Shown: positions 36,801 to 47,799, counted from the first letter of the stretch. The stretch: 64,000 nucleotides of DNA from Bemisia tabaci (GCF_918797505.1 NC_092797.1:53480157-53544156), one strand, 5' to 3'. Translations and numbers: made by a program. The notes: a model not told the origin generated them from the sequence alone.

Positions 36801-39800
36801 TTTCTTACCCATTTCTTTCATCTCTCTCTTCAATTCTCAGTTTTCAACTTTTCAGGCCTTAAGCCACTTTTTACAACTTATCAGAACAACCATCTAATTA
36901 ATCTACAGTGTAACGACAAGCTGATGCAATGCGAACCGTTTCTTGCTCATGCTCATCCACGCCTCGTAAGGGCTGGAGAGATTAATGTTCACTTACTTCG
37001 ATTCCTACCACCTCAGCGAAAGCTGCGGCTACATACTCTGCGCTCAATCAAAGTCTCACAAAGTCAAATTATCTTGTTAGTAGTTTCAGAATAAAGCGTC
37101 CAGTTTTTCGACAAGTTCGATTCATCTATTCATCTTTACCTAAATTCTGCTCTCCGACAGTTTCCAATATTTTTTGTGCGCGTGAGAAGGGCTCTTAGAC
37201 GTTTTCAGTCCGTCTAACACTCAGTCCCAACTTCGTACGCGACATTATCAAAAATTCATGGTTGAATTGTGCTTCACGTGCCACAGTCTGTAATTTTTTT
37301 GACCGTCTAATTTTTCTGACGTTTACTTTTATGAATCATGTTTTTACCTTCCAAAGACCCGGACAAATGAAAATGAAATACTAAGTATGATTTCCTTGTG
37401 AAGCAATCATGCCTCATCAGCATTAGATTTTATTTGAAACTCATAGTGTGTATCCTGGCAAAAAGACTTGTGAACATCAGAAAATTTCATGATCGAAATA
37501 TTTTCTTTACTTTTTGATGAGAATCTACACTCCCCATTAACATTAAATCTGATTGAAACAATTATTATTAATAATATGAATCAATTTTCGTATGATTAGA
37601 ATTAAGATTGTATTTTAAGTACCTCCTGAAGTAATAATACTAAAACTTTTTCTTTTTGATTTCAGGAAAGAGGGTAATATTAGTATACCGCCAGGCTGGC
37701 TCTGCTACTTGGCGCCTGAAGTCATTCGTAGCCTAAACGCGCATCACAAACCTGAAGATGAAGATTTACCTTTCACACAAGCCTCAGATGTTTATGCCTT
37801 TGGGTATGTGTTTTTAACAATACCTCTAATGCGCAGCCCTATATTTCTAGCCAGACTTCTGTAAAAAATGCTGCGAAGAAAACCAAGCCTTCTTATAAAC
37901 CTCTTAATTTGTTTTGAAACAAAGTTCCCGGCCCACCTTCTTTTTGTGAGTTTAGGAATCAAAATATAATAAAAACTAGTTCATGTCAGAGCACATTCAG
38001 TTCACCTGATTTTTTCAGCCAGTGCCAAACCACGTATCCCTGTTTGTGAAGTTGCTGACGTCTAGTCATACTTTTTTTATTCTTTGGGATACTAGTCAAC
38101 ATAATTCTATTAAAACTTTCCTGATTTAACTTCTCCGACAGTAGAATATTTGTATGTATTTCTAGCTGTGAAGTTGACTCGTTTCTTGCAGAAAAAATAA
38201 GATAGGAGCGGAAATTCGAAAATATTGCAACCTAGGTACATGGTTTTGCATTTTGACCATCTAAATATTCGCCATGGTATAAGATGAAGGTGGTAGAAAA
38301 GCACGGAATCCACTAATTCAGTTGATGATGTCATCCATCACGTTTTTCACAATGCACTATGTTCATGATCAAGTATCAGGCGTCAACGCTTGGCAATAGA
38401 AAGTTTCTCATTACTTTTTGTCAATGTCTAAATATTGATCATCAAAAGCATAATTGGACTTCATTCTGCAATTAGAGACCACAATTTCTGGCCCATCCAT
38501 CAAAACACTTACGTACACAGGGAATCTAATAGTACATATCGACGGTGTAAGTCGGCAATCACATAACTCGATTTGCGACGTCACAGACTTCCTATCACAC
38601 TTTATTTTTTAAACGGAAAACTACTCAACGGCTATACTTTAAAACTCCAGTGATTTTTCTTCTTTATGCAAAGAAAATTTTGCAAAAACTTCAAGGAATC
38701 ATGTCAAGTTGTTCTCCTCTAAAAAAATAACATAGAGGCGGAGATTTTCAGACACCGCAAACGAGTTACGTGATTGCCGACTTACACCGTCGATATGTTG
38801 TTTCTAAACTGAGGCAGAAATTTTAGTTAGTGTTATAAACGAAAGTCTTAATAAAAAAGGGTTTTGCACGATGTTATAGCGAGATTGATTTGAAAGAAAT
38901 GTTTTTGGCACCAGTTGCTCTTTGATATTGTAGGAACAACAAACTACAGAGAGACGTGGATCAAATAAAGGACACTGGATCTTCTTGAGATGAATTCGAT
39001 TGTATTGTCGGAAAATCAGAGCACAAAAATCACATAACAGTTCAAAAAATAAGAAAATAATCACTTAAAAGAAATGTGTGATGTCCCGAGAGAGGGCACA
39101 AAATTGTTGAAGGGCGAGAGAGAGTGTACATTCCACGGGTCTAGATGTTAATAAAAATTCACATGAGTTCAGAGAGATGGAATAAAGTGACAGACCTAGA
39201 TTTTAGGGCAGCCCATGCTTATAAAGACTTGTTGACGTCGCGTCGCGGGTGGTGAGACAACAAGTCTACTCGTGATTGGCCGGCTATAATCTATGTAGCT
39301 ATCAGCTGCAAGTTCAGTAATTAAAATTAATGTTGATATACCAGAAGATAGAGGGAAAAAGGGTTTAAAAATTGAAAAATGGACTTTTTGAGAGCTGGGA
39401 ATAAGTGAACTAAAAATGTTTTGGAATATGTTGACAGTTAGGAATTACAAAATGTAGTCCAATTCAATTCAGAGCAAATCTGACCTTGTGAATCTTTTTC
39501 TTACAGAACTGTATGGTATGAGCTGCTGTGTGGGGAGTGGCCGTTCAACACTTTAACCTCAGAAAGCATCATCTGGCAGGTTGGAAGAGGAATGAAACAA
39601 CCCTTAGCAAATCTTCAGGCCTCGCAGGATGTAAAAGTACGAATGTCCTCAGCTTGCTCCATACTTTCAACTCTTTTTTTTTCCTTTTTGCTTTTTAGTA
39701 GCTCTGACTTTAGAGGACTTTGTATGCTTTTAGATAAAGTGAGAGTCAATAGATACTCCAAATTATAGATAATTCATCCGAACTTTCTAATTATCATTGT

Positions 39801-40568
39801 GTTTGTCTAACCTAGGTGCATTATCTTGTTCTTGCACCGTTTTGGCTTGAATATAGGAGTTTTGAAAGACATTTTTTGGAAATAGACAGTTGCATGGACC
39901 CATTCTTTGCTAATTCACAATGTCCAGCGCCTGAACAACTGGTATAGCAAGCATTATTAGAGAATGGAGAATTGGCAGGAAAATCCGGGTGCTCATCAAA
40001 TAATTGGTGTTTAAAATAAATCAGGAATTGCTTCCCATTCTGCTCATAGCTCATTTTGTTCTTCAGTAATTCATATTAAATCGGCTCTGCAGAATTATCT
40101 AGAAGACAAAAAAAAATTAATTAATTTGTTTGGATCGTAGGCAAAAAATCTAGTTTTCCCATAGAATCTGTGAAAAAAAAGAAGAGAGGTCCAAGAATTT
40201 CACGAGGGAGCCTCATATTTTGTGGAGGATCAAAAGATTTGAATATATTTTCAGGAAATCTAGACTTCATGTGCTAAACATCAGGAAAGAACCGAACATT
40301 TTTTTTTCAATTCTGGTCAGGAATTTCCTGAGTAAGTATATCAATTATTCAAGACGTGTTATCTGCATATTGTTTTTCTTCTCTACATTTAGTCACTTTC
40401 TCAATTATTTTTCAGGACATTTTAATGCTTTGTTGGTCGTTCAATGCGGCTGATCGACCAGATTTTGCCTGGCTCTTGAAAACGTTAGAAAAAATTCCAA
40501 GGAAACGACTGGCTCGAAGTCCATCGCATCCTATCCATTTATCAAGATCAGCAGAATCGGTTTTCTGA
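21804..40568 (+). CDS. ksr: kinase suppressor of Ras (KSR), 17 exons, complete
   Basis: Exons: 21804-21953, 23410-23547, 24620-24767, 25329-25634, 26522-26684, 27778-27902, 28352-28492, 29399-29518, 30225-30337, 31510-31683, 31999-32121, 32797-32970, 34517-34702, 36179-36312, 37666-37803, 39507-39636, 40416-40568. All have GT-AG borders and compatible phases, giving about 871 aa. KSR scaffolds RAF, MEK and ERK and allosterically activates RAF. Exons 1-3 form the N-terminal CA1 region ([26 protein letters not shown]). Next come a Pro/Ser-rich linker, a C1 finger (residues 369-413), a Ser-rich zone, the FRFP ERK-docking motif (507-510) and a kinase domain from about 573 to the end. The ATG at 21804 (MAEEDSDAE) has G at -3 and +4; in-frame ATGs at 21714 and 21741 have weaker context. 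The ORF ends [12 protein letters not shown]. Introns hold several MITEs but no coding break. Confidence 0.95.
28352..29518 (+). other. ksr: KSR C1-type zinc finger (exons 7-8)
   Basis: The finger spans two exons joined in phase 1. Spacing is H-x11-C-x2-C-x9-C-x2-C-x4-H-x2-C-x7-C, with His369, Cys381, Cys384, Cys394, Cys397, His402, Cys405 and Cys413. Eight zinc ligands are intact. The shortened x11/x9 loops match the atypical C1 of KSR and RAF, which mediates membrane recruitment without classical phorbol-ester binding (family knowledge). Confidence 0.9.
30382..30934. mobile_element. hAT-like non-autonomous element in KSR intron 9
   Basis: The left end CAGGGTTGTGCGAATAGTGAA and the right end (reverse complement TAGGGCTGTGCGAATATTTG) are inverted. 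The interior repeats GCGAATA/TATTCGC motifs. CAGGG-type ends with TGTGCGAATA resemble hAT-superfamily MITEs; no transposase and no clean 8-bp duplication was found. Confidence 0.6.
31624..31635 (+). other. ksr: FxFP ERK-docking motif of KSR
   Basis: The codons read Phe-Arg-Phe-Pro (residues 507-510) within QQFRFPEV, after a Ser/Thr-Pro-rich stretch in exon 10. FxFP (DEF) motifs in KSR proteins bind ERK. Position between the C1 and kinase domains is as expected. Confidence 0.85.
33378..33926. mobile_element. long-TIR foldback element in KSR intron 12
   Basis: The left end TGGACCACTAGACAAGGTA equals the reverse complement of the right end TACCTTGTCTAGTGGTCCA. The arms continue with gaps through CTGATACATGT and a CCCGCTCA(C/T)...CTCAA...CTACGTGA block, so they cover roughly 200 bp each. 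Confidence 0.75.
34781..35125. mobile_element. foldback element in KSR intron 13, followed by an (AAAC)n tract
   Basis: The arms at about 34781-34921 and 34985-35125 are inverted copies. They share GGGTTAAAAT, ATAAAATTGAAGTATTTA, GGCCTTGG and AAACACAGTTTGAG. The right arm ends in an AAAC microsatellite (about 35112-35151, eight or more units). No coding content. Confidence 0.75.
35210..35849. mobile_element. long-TIR MITE in KSR intron 13
   Basis: Left end CCTGTTGCAAACTTTTGCCA and right end TGGCAAAAGTTTGCAACAGG are exact reverse complements. Pairing continues with small gaps for about 200 bp, including GATGAGCGCAT and CAGGTGA(A/T)CATTTCGTTAG. Total about 640 bp. Confidence 0.8.
38535..38797. 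mobile_element. MITE in KSR intron 15
   Basis: The left end CATATCGACGGTGTAAGTCG and the right end CGACTTACACCGTCGATATG are exact reverse complements. The match extends through GCAATCAC to AACTCG, giving TIRs of about 36 bp. Element length about 263 bp. Confidence 0.85.
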
Positions 40569-43210
40569 GATAAGCAGAAACTAGAATTGCCTTCATCTAG
40601 TCAGTAAGTGAAAATAGCTCATTATTTTAAGTATCAAGATCAGTTAATTAATTCTTCTGTTTCTGGAAAGGGCCAGTAGAAAATGATGAAAACATGTGCT
40701 CTTTGGTTTTTTTCTTTTGTGGTAGAGATTGTTGAAGTAATGGATAGCATCATCCTCATTCATATAAATTAGCAGCTCTATGCTTAAATAATCATATTAG
40801 AAGAGAGAAGTTAGATTTATAAGATATTCTTTGAGGATCTCATATTTTTTCAGTGCTTTGAAAATTTTGGAGAATGTTTGGAAAGTGCCTAAAAATCTTC
40901 ACTCTCAATAATTAGAACCTAAGAAAAAGGTTCTGAAAATCTTTTGCTTTGGTTGTGAAAAAGGACCATTAGCCATGTCCTGTGTGTCCATTGCACAGAA
41001 ATCAACTTCAGGAGTGTGCGAAACCTACATTTGTATCTTTAACATTACTTATTGATGGCTAAACTCGGAAATCTTGAATTGTGGTTTGCGAAACCAGAAA
41101 CCTCTTGTCATACTTATTTATTAATCGAAAATCTAATCAATATAATTCTCTGAAATCTCCAGTGATCCTTCTTTTCTAATCAAGGAAATTAAGTGAAAAT
41201 TTAAAGCTGTAATGGCAGCACATTCCCTGTCGGATAACTAAATGAGAACGGAAGTACAAACTTTAAATTAGCAAGATACAATGTTTTTAAGTTTAGTCAT
41301 ACATATTTTGCAACGTTGTTTTTGCCACACTCAAAGCCAAGATTCGAATGATAACTTACTCTGTGTCTCATTAATGCCTGTTGCAGACAAAATCAATGAA
41401 GCCCGACTTTTCGGCCAAACTCATTGCTTCTTCATGTCGCCTTGTTTGTATTTCGAGCTGGCTCCTTTGTAAACTGTGTAAAAAAGTTTTCTACTCAACG
41501 CCTATCTTGAGGGTTTGTAAGTACTGTGTCTCAACTTTTCTCCTTCGCGATATTCAAACCAAATATTTTCTCTGGAATCAAGAGTGTGTTCATTACAATG
41601 TATTCCTTACTCGGCAGTCCTTCTGCGCAAAGTGGAAGAGATAAAGAGTCCCACAGGTTCTCTCTACTAATGTGCAAGAGAATGTTTGATTGTAATTTGT
41701 ATTTATTCCCTCCGTGGAACATTCATCTGCTTTAGTGTACGTCAGTCATGTAGAGCTTCTTGCCAAATTTTGGCTCTCTATTTCTGAACCTTACCTGTAA
41801 GTTTTCGAATACCCGTTTTCAAACCAAGGGTAGAGGAGAAATGTTTTGCGGCAGATCCTTCCCATACCATAAAAACTAGTCAAAAAAATTCAAATCTAAC
41901 TGCAAGTTCAGAAGTTTTATTTCGCTGCCAAAGCAATCGATTGCTGCTTAAATTTCTTTCCACCTTTAAATATTCCCTTAACTTGAAAACAGGCTTTACT
42001 TAGAATATCTCATGTTGAAGTGAGAATATGTAACAGTAACTTCTTACTTACTGTAATCTCAGTTTCAGCATATTTTAAGCATCCTTATCAGAGGATGAGT
42101 TTAATTGCACATTGGCCACCATATGGATATGAGCCTGGCACCAAAGTGTTCCCACAGTATTGCCATCATTATTTTAATCCTCAAAATTTGTGGTAAAAAA
42201 AAGACTGGGAGGAAATTCTGGAAAACTGGGAAGCTAATTTGGCCAGGAACATGAGGTAGTCAAGCTGTTTAGCTAAAGAAATGTTTATAAAGGCTGGTTT
42301 CTCTCTTATGAAATAGAATTCTTGTTGTCAAATAGTCGGTCAGCTTGATTCATGAGAGAAATGTGACCAAAAGGCCTCAACAGGAATATCGCAAATTCTG
42401 ATCTGTGCTTGACCGAGTGTGGGGAAAGATTCATTTGGCTGAAAACTAAGAATCAGGTTATCGGTATTATTGCTTAAGAAGTAGCTCACAAAGAATCAAA
42501 CCATACCGTAGTCCTAATGTTTTGAAGGTTGCAATTTTAGAAGCTTAGTTTCAAGAAAAACCTGTTTAAAGCTTTTATATCCTGTATTCGGTGTTCAAAA
42601 TTGCTAGAATGAATCGCAATTTCTTGCCCCCCGTTGGCAAGAAAGTGAAATAAACTGTTGCCAACTTCAACTTATTTGTTAGGATGTTGAAGAGTGTCGG
42701 AAAAATCTTAAGATTTTTCCCCTCAGAAATTTGTAGATGTCTCCATAGAGCTCTCCAAAAATGATTCGAAAATCATCTAAATTTTGGATCGTAAGGTTTT
42801 CAGTGAATGATACGTAGCCAATCGGCTATTCTTGTCTAATTTTTCATCAATTTTCTGTGATACTGTAGGACTTAACTTGAGTCCCACCAGCGAGCTTGCT
42901 TTAAACCTTTTTAAATTAATTAGCCAGTCTGAAAGTTTGTAATATGCTTGCAGAATGGATTTTTTTTCTTTCTATTGAATCAAATTCATAGCCGCAAATA
43001 TGTCCATTCAAGAGACTTTTATTAGAATCAAGGAAAAGAGATTTCCTTAAATTAGGCTTTGAAAAGTTCTCAACTCAAGTTTTCTTGTCCATCAAAAATA
43101 ATTGTATGTTTGTCAATTTCTATCACATGTTTCGGTCAAGGCTTTCAGTTAGCTTTTTGTACGTAAGTTTTAGGTGAAAATTTCTTCATTTATTATTAAA
43201 TTTGTGTTTC
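40569..43210. other. KSR 3' UTR and downstream non-coding sequence
   Basis: No coding sequence recognised. An AATAAA in GTGAAATAAACTG near 42649 could end the KSR transcript with a ~2.1-kb 3' UTR. Another well-formed candidate (GGAATAAATTTTTG) lies much farther off near 50930. Choosing between them needs transcript data. Confidence 0.4.
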
Positions 43211-43272
43211 CAGGGTGTCTACAAGTCTGGAATTGCCGAAAATAGTACTGATTTTTTAAAGGCAGACTGGAA

Positions 43273-43376
43273 TGTTGTAATAGTGAAATATAGTATTAGT
43301 GCAGTCAGGTTTGCAATCACCGTAATGCCACATCTGAGAGGATAGTGCGCATGCGCAAGGTGAAGGTTATCCAATG
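43273..43376 (+). repeat. inverted U3/LTR fragment at the left end of the Gypsy element
   Basis: These 104 bp match the reverse complement of 46187-46289 with a few substitutions. The inner edge sits at ACATTGGAT, which is also the expected RT coding sequence (Leu-Asp of TTLD). That suggests a template switch at short homology. Confidence 0.85.
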
Positions 43377-43378
43377 TT

Positions 43379-45795
43379 GTAAATACAGTTGAATTTTTTA
43401 ATTTTGCTTTAACATCATCTAATGTTGGAATATAATGTTTTGGCATTATAATTTCTTTATTTAAGGCATGAGGATCTAAGCAGATTCTTACTTCTCCATT
43501 CACTTTTGACACCGTTACAATTGGATTTACCCACTCAGTAGGTTCCGTTACTCTTTCAATTGCTCCTAATTGCATCATCCTTTGCAGTTCTCTCCAAACT
43601 CTCCTACGCAATTTATAAGGAATTTTCTCGGCGGCTCAGCTGTTGGTTTCGCACTATCATTTATTTTTATTTTACACTTATGCGACCTATTCCTTTAAAC
43701 ACTTCAAATTGATGAACTATTGATTTATATTCATCCGCAATTACATTAACTTGTTGCAGTACACCTGAATAAAACTCAGTGTTTTTGAATAGCTCGAGGG
43801 ACCTTGTAAATCAGAGAGAGTCAAAGCTTTCAGCATGAAATAAAGAGTGGTAGTTTTCTCAGAAAGTTGGAATTATGACTTGGCACAAAAGTTGGCTCAA
43901 TAAGTCCTATCATCATAGAAAACAACTCTTTTACTGAAAACTAGCATGACTAACTGATACCACGTTGGATGAGAACAAGAGAAAAGCAGCTTTACTCAAG
44001 CATGCTATCCAGGAGGTAAAAGATGGAATTATTAGAAAGGTCGACTAGTGCTTCTTTACTCAAGAGAGCAGTCACAGAAAAGTTAGAGAGAGGAATGTAG
44101 CTTTACTCAAGCATACATTTGAAGTGAAATGGTTTGCATCTTTACTCAAGAGTGCAGTTACAAGAAAGTTAGAGAGCGGAATGTAGCTTTACTCAAGCAT
44201 ACATTTGAGGTGAAATAGTTTGCATCTTTACTCAAGAGTGCAGCATAAAGAGAAATAGAGACTAGTGCAGCTTTTACTCAAGCATGCAGTCAAAAGGAAG
44301 CAGCCTTACTCAGGCAAGCCTAGGAGAGGAGTAGTTGAGCTCTTGGAGATGAAAAAGAGACTGTTTTTGCAGTGGCCGCTGCCGCTGTATTTATAAGAGT
44401 GATTACATAACCGATGGTGGCGTGATGTCGTTGCGTAACTCCCCTAGCTTGTTATGTAATTGCGGTTACATAAGTTCTCAACTACACGGCTGGTTGCCTG
44501 ATTGGGCAGGTGCAAAATACAATGCAAAATAAAAATGTAAAATAACTGAAGTAGTCTTCTTCAACACCTAATTGCTTACAAGTTTTATAACCTAATATTG
44601 GGGATGTATTAATTTCTGCCACAATAAATTTAATTACATGGGCTTTGCCCGCTTGCTCATTAACACATTTGAGATTGCACTCACCAACGACTTGCATTTT
44701 TTCTCCAGTAACTGAAGTTAATTTGACATTAGTTTTAAGAATGGGTCTTTTGCCTATTATTCTTTTACTTAAATTAGCAGGGATTACATTCGCTTGGGCA
44801 CCTGTATCAACTAAAAAATTTGTATAGTAGTCATTGACATTCAGAGTTACATACCTCTGATCGTTCTCCTGCTTGGATTCGATCGCACCAATGAATAGCT
44901 CAGGACCATCATCTTCCGAATAGTAATCGTCGCTATCAGTCGACTCCTCATCCACCAGTCCCACTTTTCGCTCAGCATCCTTGCAAACTCTTGAGAAGTG
45001 ATTTGACCCATTGCAATTGTCACATTTTCTCCCAATGGCAGGGCACCTTCCAGAAAAATGTTTGGTATTTCCACAGTTTTTGCACCTACTGTAGTTTCCT
45101 GTCCTTCTCGAGTCATCGGCTTGCACCTTAGAAGAACCGTACCGCCAATTTGATTGTCCCTTGTGCTTCGGACCACTTGCATACTGCTTTGCACTGTTGG
45201 TAGTTCTTCGATGACTGCGCTGCTCTGCATTATGCTTGCCTTGCATTAGCTTGATAACGTCTGTTGATCTTTCCAACTACAGGTTCATTGGCATCCATTT
45301 CTTGCACCTGACGTCTTGACGCATCAAACGTTTTGATGGTTTTGATGGCATTCTCCAACATCTCATCCTGCTTCATCAATACTTGGATTCTCACCTCTTC
45401 AAACTTCGGAAGCAAATTTGCAATCATAATCGCTTTGACAATTTTATCCCTTTGATTTTCTAGGTTACAGGCCAGGCTTAAATTCTTCAAATTAGTGACA
45501 AACTCGTCCAATGTCTCATCTTCTTTTTGTTTTCTGGTTATTAATTTGTATAAAGCCATTTCCACATTCTTTTCTGGCTTGAATGTGCATCAAACAGTTC
45601 TATGAGTTGCCTATGTGTGAGTTCGTCGTACTTCTTATTGAACGATGCATGTATGCTGTATGCGTCATCCCCAAGAAATTGTAATAGCCAACAATTTCTT
45701 CTTGTGTCTGACTCTCCGTCACACGTTGTTGCACACATGAAGATTTCAAATTTTGCCTTCCAAACCTCCTAGCGTTCAGCCATGTTCGCTCCAGC
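43379..45795 (-). pseudogene. broken gag-pol of the Ty3/Gypsy element
   Basis: In transcript order, Gag occupies about 45780-45230 and contains FLGDDAYSIHASFNKKYDEL and DETLDEFVTNLKNLSL. It is split by an early in-frame stop (about 45775) and by frameshifts near 45585 and 45250. A nucleocapsid with two CCHC knuckles (CKNCGNTKHFSGRC and CDNCNGSNHFSRVC) and the aspartic protease site LVDTGAQANV follow at about 45150-44750. The frame then enters an insertion near 44545. Pol resumes at about 43815 and the start of reverse transcriptase (WVNPIVTVSKVNGEVRICLD) is seen, with two more frameshifts near 43687 and 43617. RT ends after TTLD near 43379. The rest of RT, RNase H and integrase are absent. 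The sequence resembles K02A2.6-type Gypsy polyproteins. Non-functional. Confidence 0.85.
43815..44545. repeat. tandem-repeat insertion between protease and RT of the Gypsy element
   Basis: Eight copies of a core like CTTTACTCAAGCATGCA lie at about 43990, 44053, 44100, 44140, 44187, 44226, 44274 and 44304. They alternate at about 40-48 bp, so that the higher-order unit is about 87 bp. Flanking pieces include the inverted pair GATTACATAAC / GTTATGTAATT. The coding frame of the host element is lost throughout. Exact insertion borders are not defined. Confidence 0.7.
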
Positions 45796-46067
45796 CACAA
45801 TCTCCTGCGGCTTTATCTTGGCAGATATTGCTTTGGTTGATCCATGGGATGCTACTTCCACCGGTCACACCATTTGCTCTTGTATTTGGCATTGCTCTTG
45901 CTTGGTGTTGGCACACGATTCTTGAAACTTTGCAGGATTTGATTGATGGCACAATCTTAGGCTTCGATGGTCGTCACTGGCACATGGCAGTTGCACTCGC
46001 GACTTGCGATTTTTCCGTAACCGTACTTACTTTAGCGATTGCGGAAAACTCCCGGGTTTAGGCACCA

Positions 46068-46289
46068 TGTTATGTTCGATCAGATGAAAATGAATCAACG
46101 CACTTTACGGAATTATAGATTTATTCATCGTCACTCACGAACAAGCCATTCCGGCTGCAGCTGATGGTTGATAACAGATAACATACATTGGATAACCTTC
46201 ACCTTGCGCATGCGCACTATCCTCTCAGGTGTGGCATTACAGTGATTGCCAACCTGACTGCACTAATACTATATTTCACCATTACAACA
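46068..46289 (-). repeat. LTR of the Ty3/Gypsy element (222 bp)
   Basis: On the minus strand it starts TGTTGTAATGGTG and ends GATCGAACATAACA. It contains an AATAAA (GATGAATAAATCT) consistent with an R-region poly(A) signal. The TG...CA ends, the adjoining TGGTGCC primer-binding-like site and the outer TGGAA duplication define it. Confidence 0.85.
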
Positions 46290-46523
46290 TGGAAGCACTA
46301 AAGAAAGGCGGAATTCCTGCAAGAGGGTCTGGAATTTTTTTCATTTTTGTTGCAATTTGAGTGAGGAATTCAAAATTTTAAAATTTTTCGAATTTCGTCT
46401 AATGGAGGCCCTGAAAAAGTACTAAATTTTTCTGTTGAGAAGGTACTGAATTTCTTGGGAATGTACCGAAAAAGTACTGTAAAAGTACTGATTTTTGGCC
46501 AGCCTGTTCTAGTAGACACCCTG

Positions 46524-47292
46524 GTTTCAAATAGGAAAATACTTTTCATACTGCATGAAAAAGTTAAGATCGGGCTGTTTTAGACTTTTAACAGAGTTTA
46601 TTTATTATTAATTTCTCATTCAAAGAACTGCGTTCCTTCATGAATACCATTTTGAAATCACCCTTAATTATCAAACGGGAGTGACTTATTCATCATTAAT
46701 TGCATACCTTCTGTGGTGCACATTAGGCACTTGCAGATGGCTTTTATAAATTTTCTGATTCCACTTGTCTAAAAATCACTGTGCAGGTATCAGTTAGAAT
46801 TTTGTAATGATTTATATCTGTGATTTTCCGTACAGCAGATAAAAATCAGGTCTCGAGTTATTTTTAGGCGTCGAATATACCATGCATGTTGTGAGACAAA
46901 TGAATGAATTTTAGATTTTACGCATGTGTTCGTCATAATTTTTGAGTGGTTTTATGTAAGAGTAATTTTAGTTTCTCTCAAGTGGATGGAAAAGTTTGGA
47001 ACAGCCCAATCGATATTACCTGTAGGTGTTCATTTCTTCATAGCACTCTAAGTTGGTGTGTGGTTAACAAAATAGTCAATTGTACAGTGTTTGGTCGGGA
47101 GATCTTCCCATTTGTTACAGCTCATTCTGCGTATTCAGAGACACTTTGCAAGTGATATCTAAAGTTATTCCTGAAACTTAGTCTGTAAAACCACTTGAGT
47201 AAGAAGTCACATTATTTGTAAAGGAAATGCATGAATTTTAATACTTTCCTTGGTGGTTTTAATACAGAAAACAGATGAATGAAGGATTATAT
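46524..47292. other. non-coding spacer
   Basis: AT-rich sequence between two transposons; no gene, RNA or clear repeat recognised. Confidence 0.4.
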
Positions 47293-47799
47293 TATAGGGC
47301 CGTTCAAGTATTACATAATGCACTTAGGAGGGGGGGGTTGGAGCCAGCGTTATGGTACGTTACAAGGGGGACAGGAGTCAATCCCAGCGTTATGTAACAA
47401 ATTGGAGCCGGGGGGGAAAACTTTGAAAAAACGTGCAAAAAATTGAAAATTCGGCCCTACCAGAACGAAAATTTTCGGCGCGTGACCCAGCTGATGAAAC
47501 ACGTGTTGCACTTACGCATCCTTTAACCTCCTCTTCTATCCTTCAGTCTCCATTTCTTGTCAGAATGTGTCAATAAACTATTGTTTTGTTTACCTCCAAA
47601 AAAAGAACCAGAATATTTTTCAAGCTGTTTTTTTTTTCAGCGTTTTCTTGATTTTTAAAAAATGGGGGGGGGAGGTCTGGTCAGCGTTACATAATTCAAA
47701 AGGGGGGAGGTGGGCAGCGTTATGGGTGCATTACAAGTGGGGCAGAGAGGTAAAAAAATTGGAAAAAGTGCGTTACGTAAAACTTGAACGGCCCCTATA
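47293..47799. mobile_element. MITE, TATAGGGCCGTTCAAGT termini
   Basis: Left end TATAGGGCCGTTCAAGTATT and right end reverse complement TATAGGGGCCGTTCAAGTTT are inverted. Each is followed by TTACRTAAYGCAC. The TA at both borders would suit a Tc1/mariner-like TA insertion. The interior is rich in G runs. About 507 bp, non-coding. Confidence 0.75.

Larger units (their letters stand above)
32797..40568 (+). other. ksr: KSR kinase domain (exons 12-17)
   Basis: It begins [17 protein letters not shown]. The glycine-rich loop is GTGHFG (587-592) and the VAIK lysine is Lys606. The catalytic loop reads HKDLKSKN (699-706), with Lys replacing the Arg of canonical HRD as in other KSRs, and the DFG motif is intact (718-720). 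LAPEV follows in exon 15 and the [11 protein letters not shown] helix in exon 16. Mammalian KSR1 has Arg in place of the VAIK Lys; this protein keeps Lys, as in the fly protein. Catalytic competence cannot be told from sequence. Confidence 0.9.
43273..46289 (-). mobile_element. degenerate Ty3/Gypsy retrotransposon with inverted U3 ends
   Basis: The element reads gag-pol on the minus strand. Its right boundary is a complete LTR (46289-46068, TGTTG...AACA) followed directly by a primer-binding-like site, TGGTGCCTAAACCCGGGA. Its left boundary is not a 3' LTR. It is the first ~104 bp of the same LTR in opposite orientation (43273-43376), fused to the RT coding region just after TTLD. Both edges are flanked by TGGAA (43268-43272 and 46290-46294), a 5-bp target duplication, so it integrated in this rearranged form. 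A tandem-repeat block interrupts it between protease and RT. Confidence 0.85.
43211..46523. mobile_element. CAGGGTGTCTA-type TIR element split by a nested LTR element
   Basis: Left terminus CAGGGTGTCTACAAGTC (43211-) and right terminus CTAGTAGACACCCTG (ending 46523) are inverted. They are flanked by GTTTC on both sides, a candidate 5-bp target duplication. Without the nested insert the element is only about 290 bp. A partial relative starts at 60654, and a similar-sized CAGGGTTGCCACAG element sits at 59035-59333. Confidence 0.75.
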
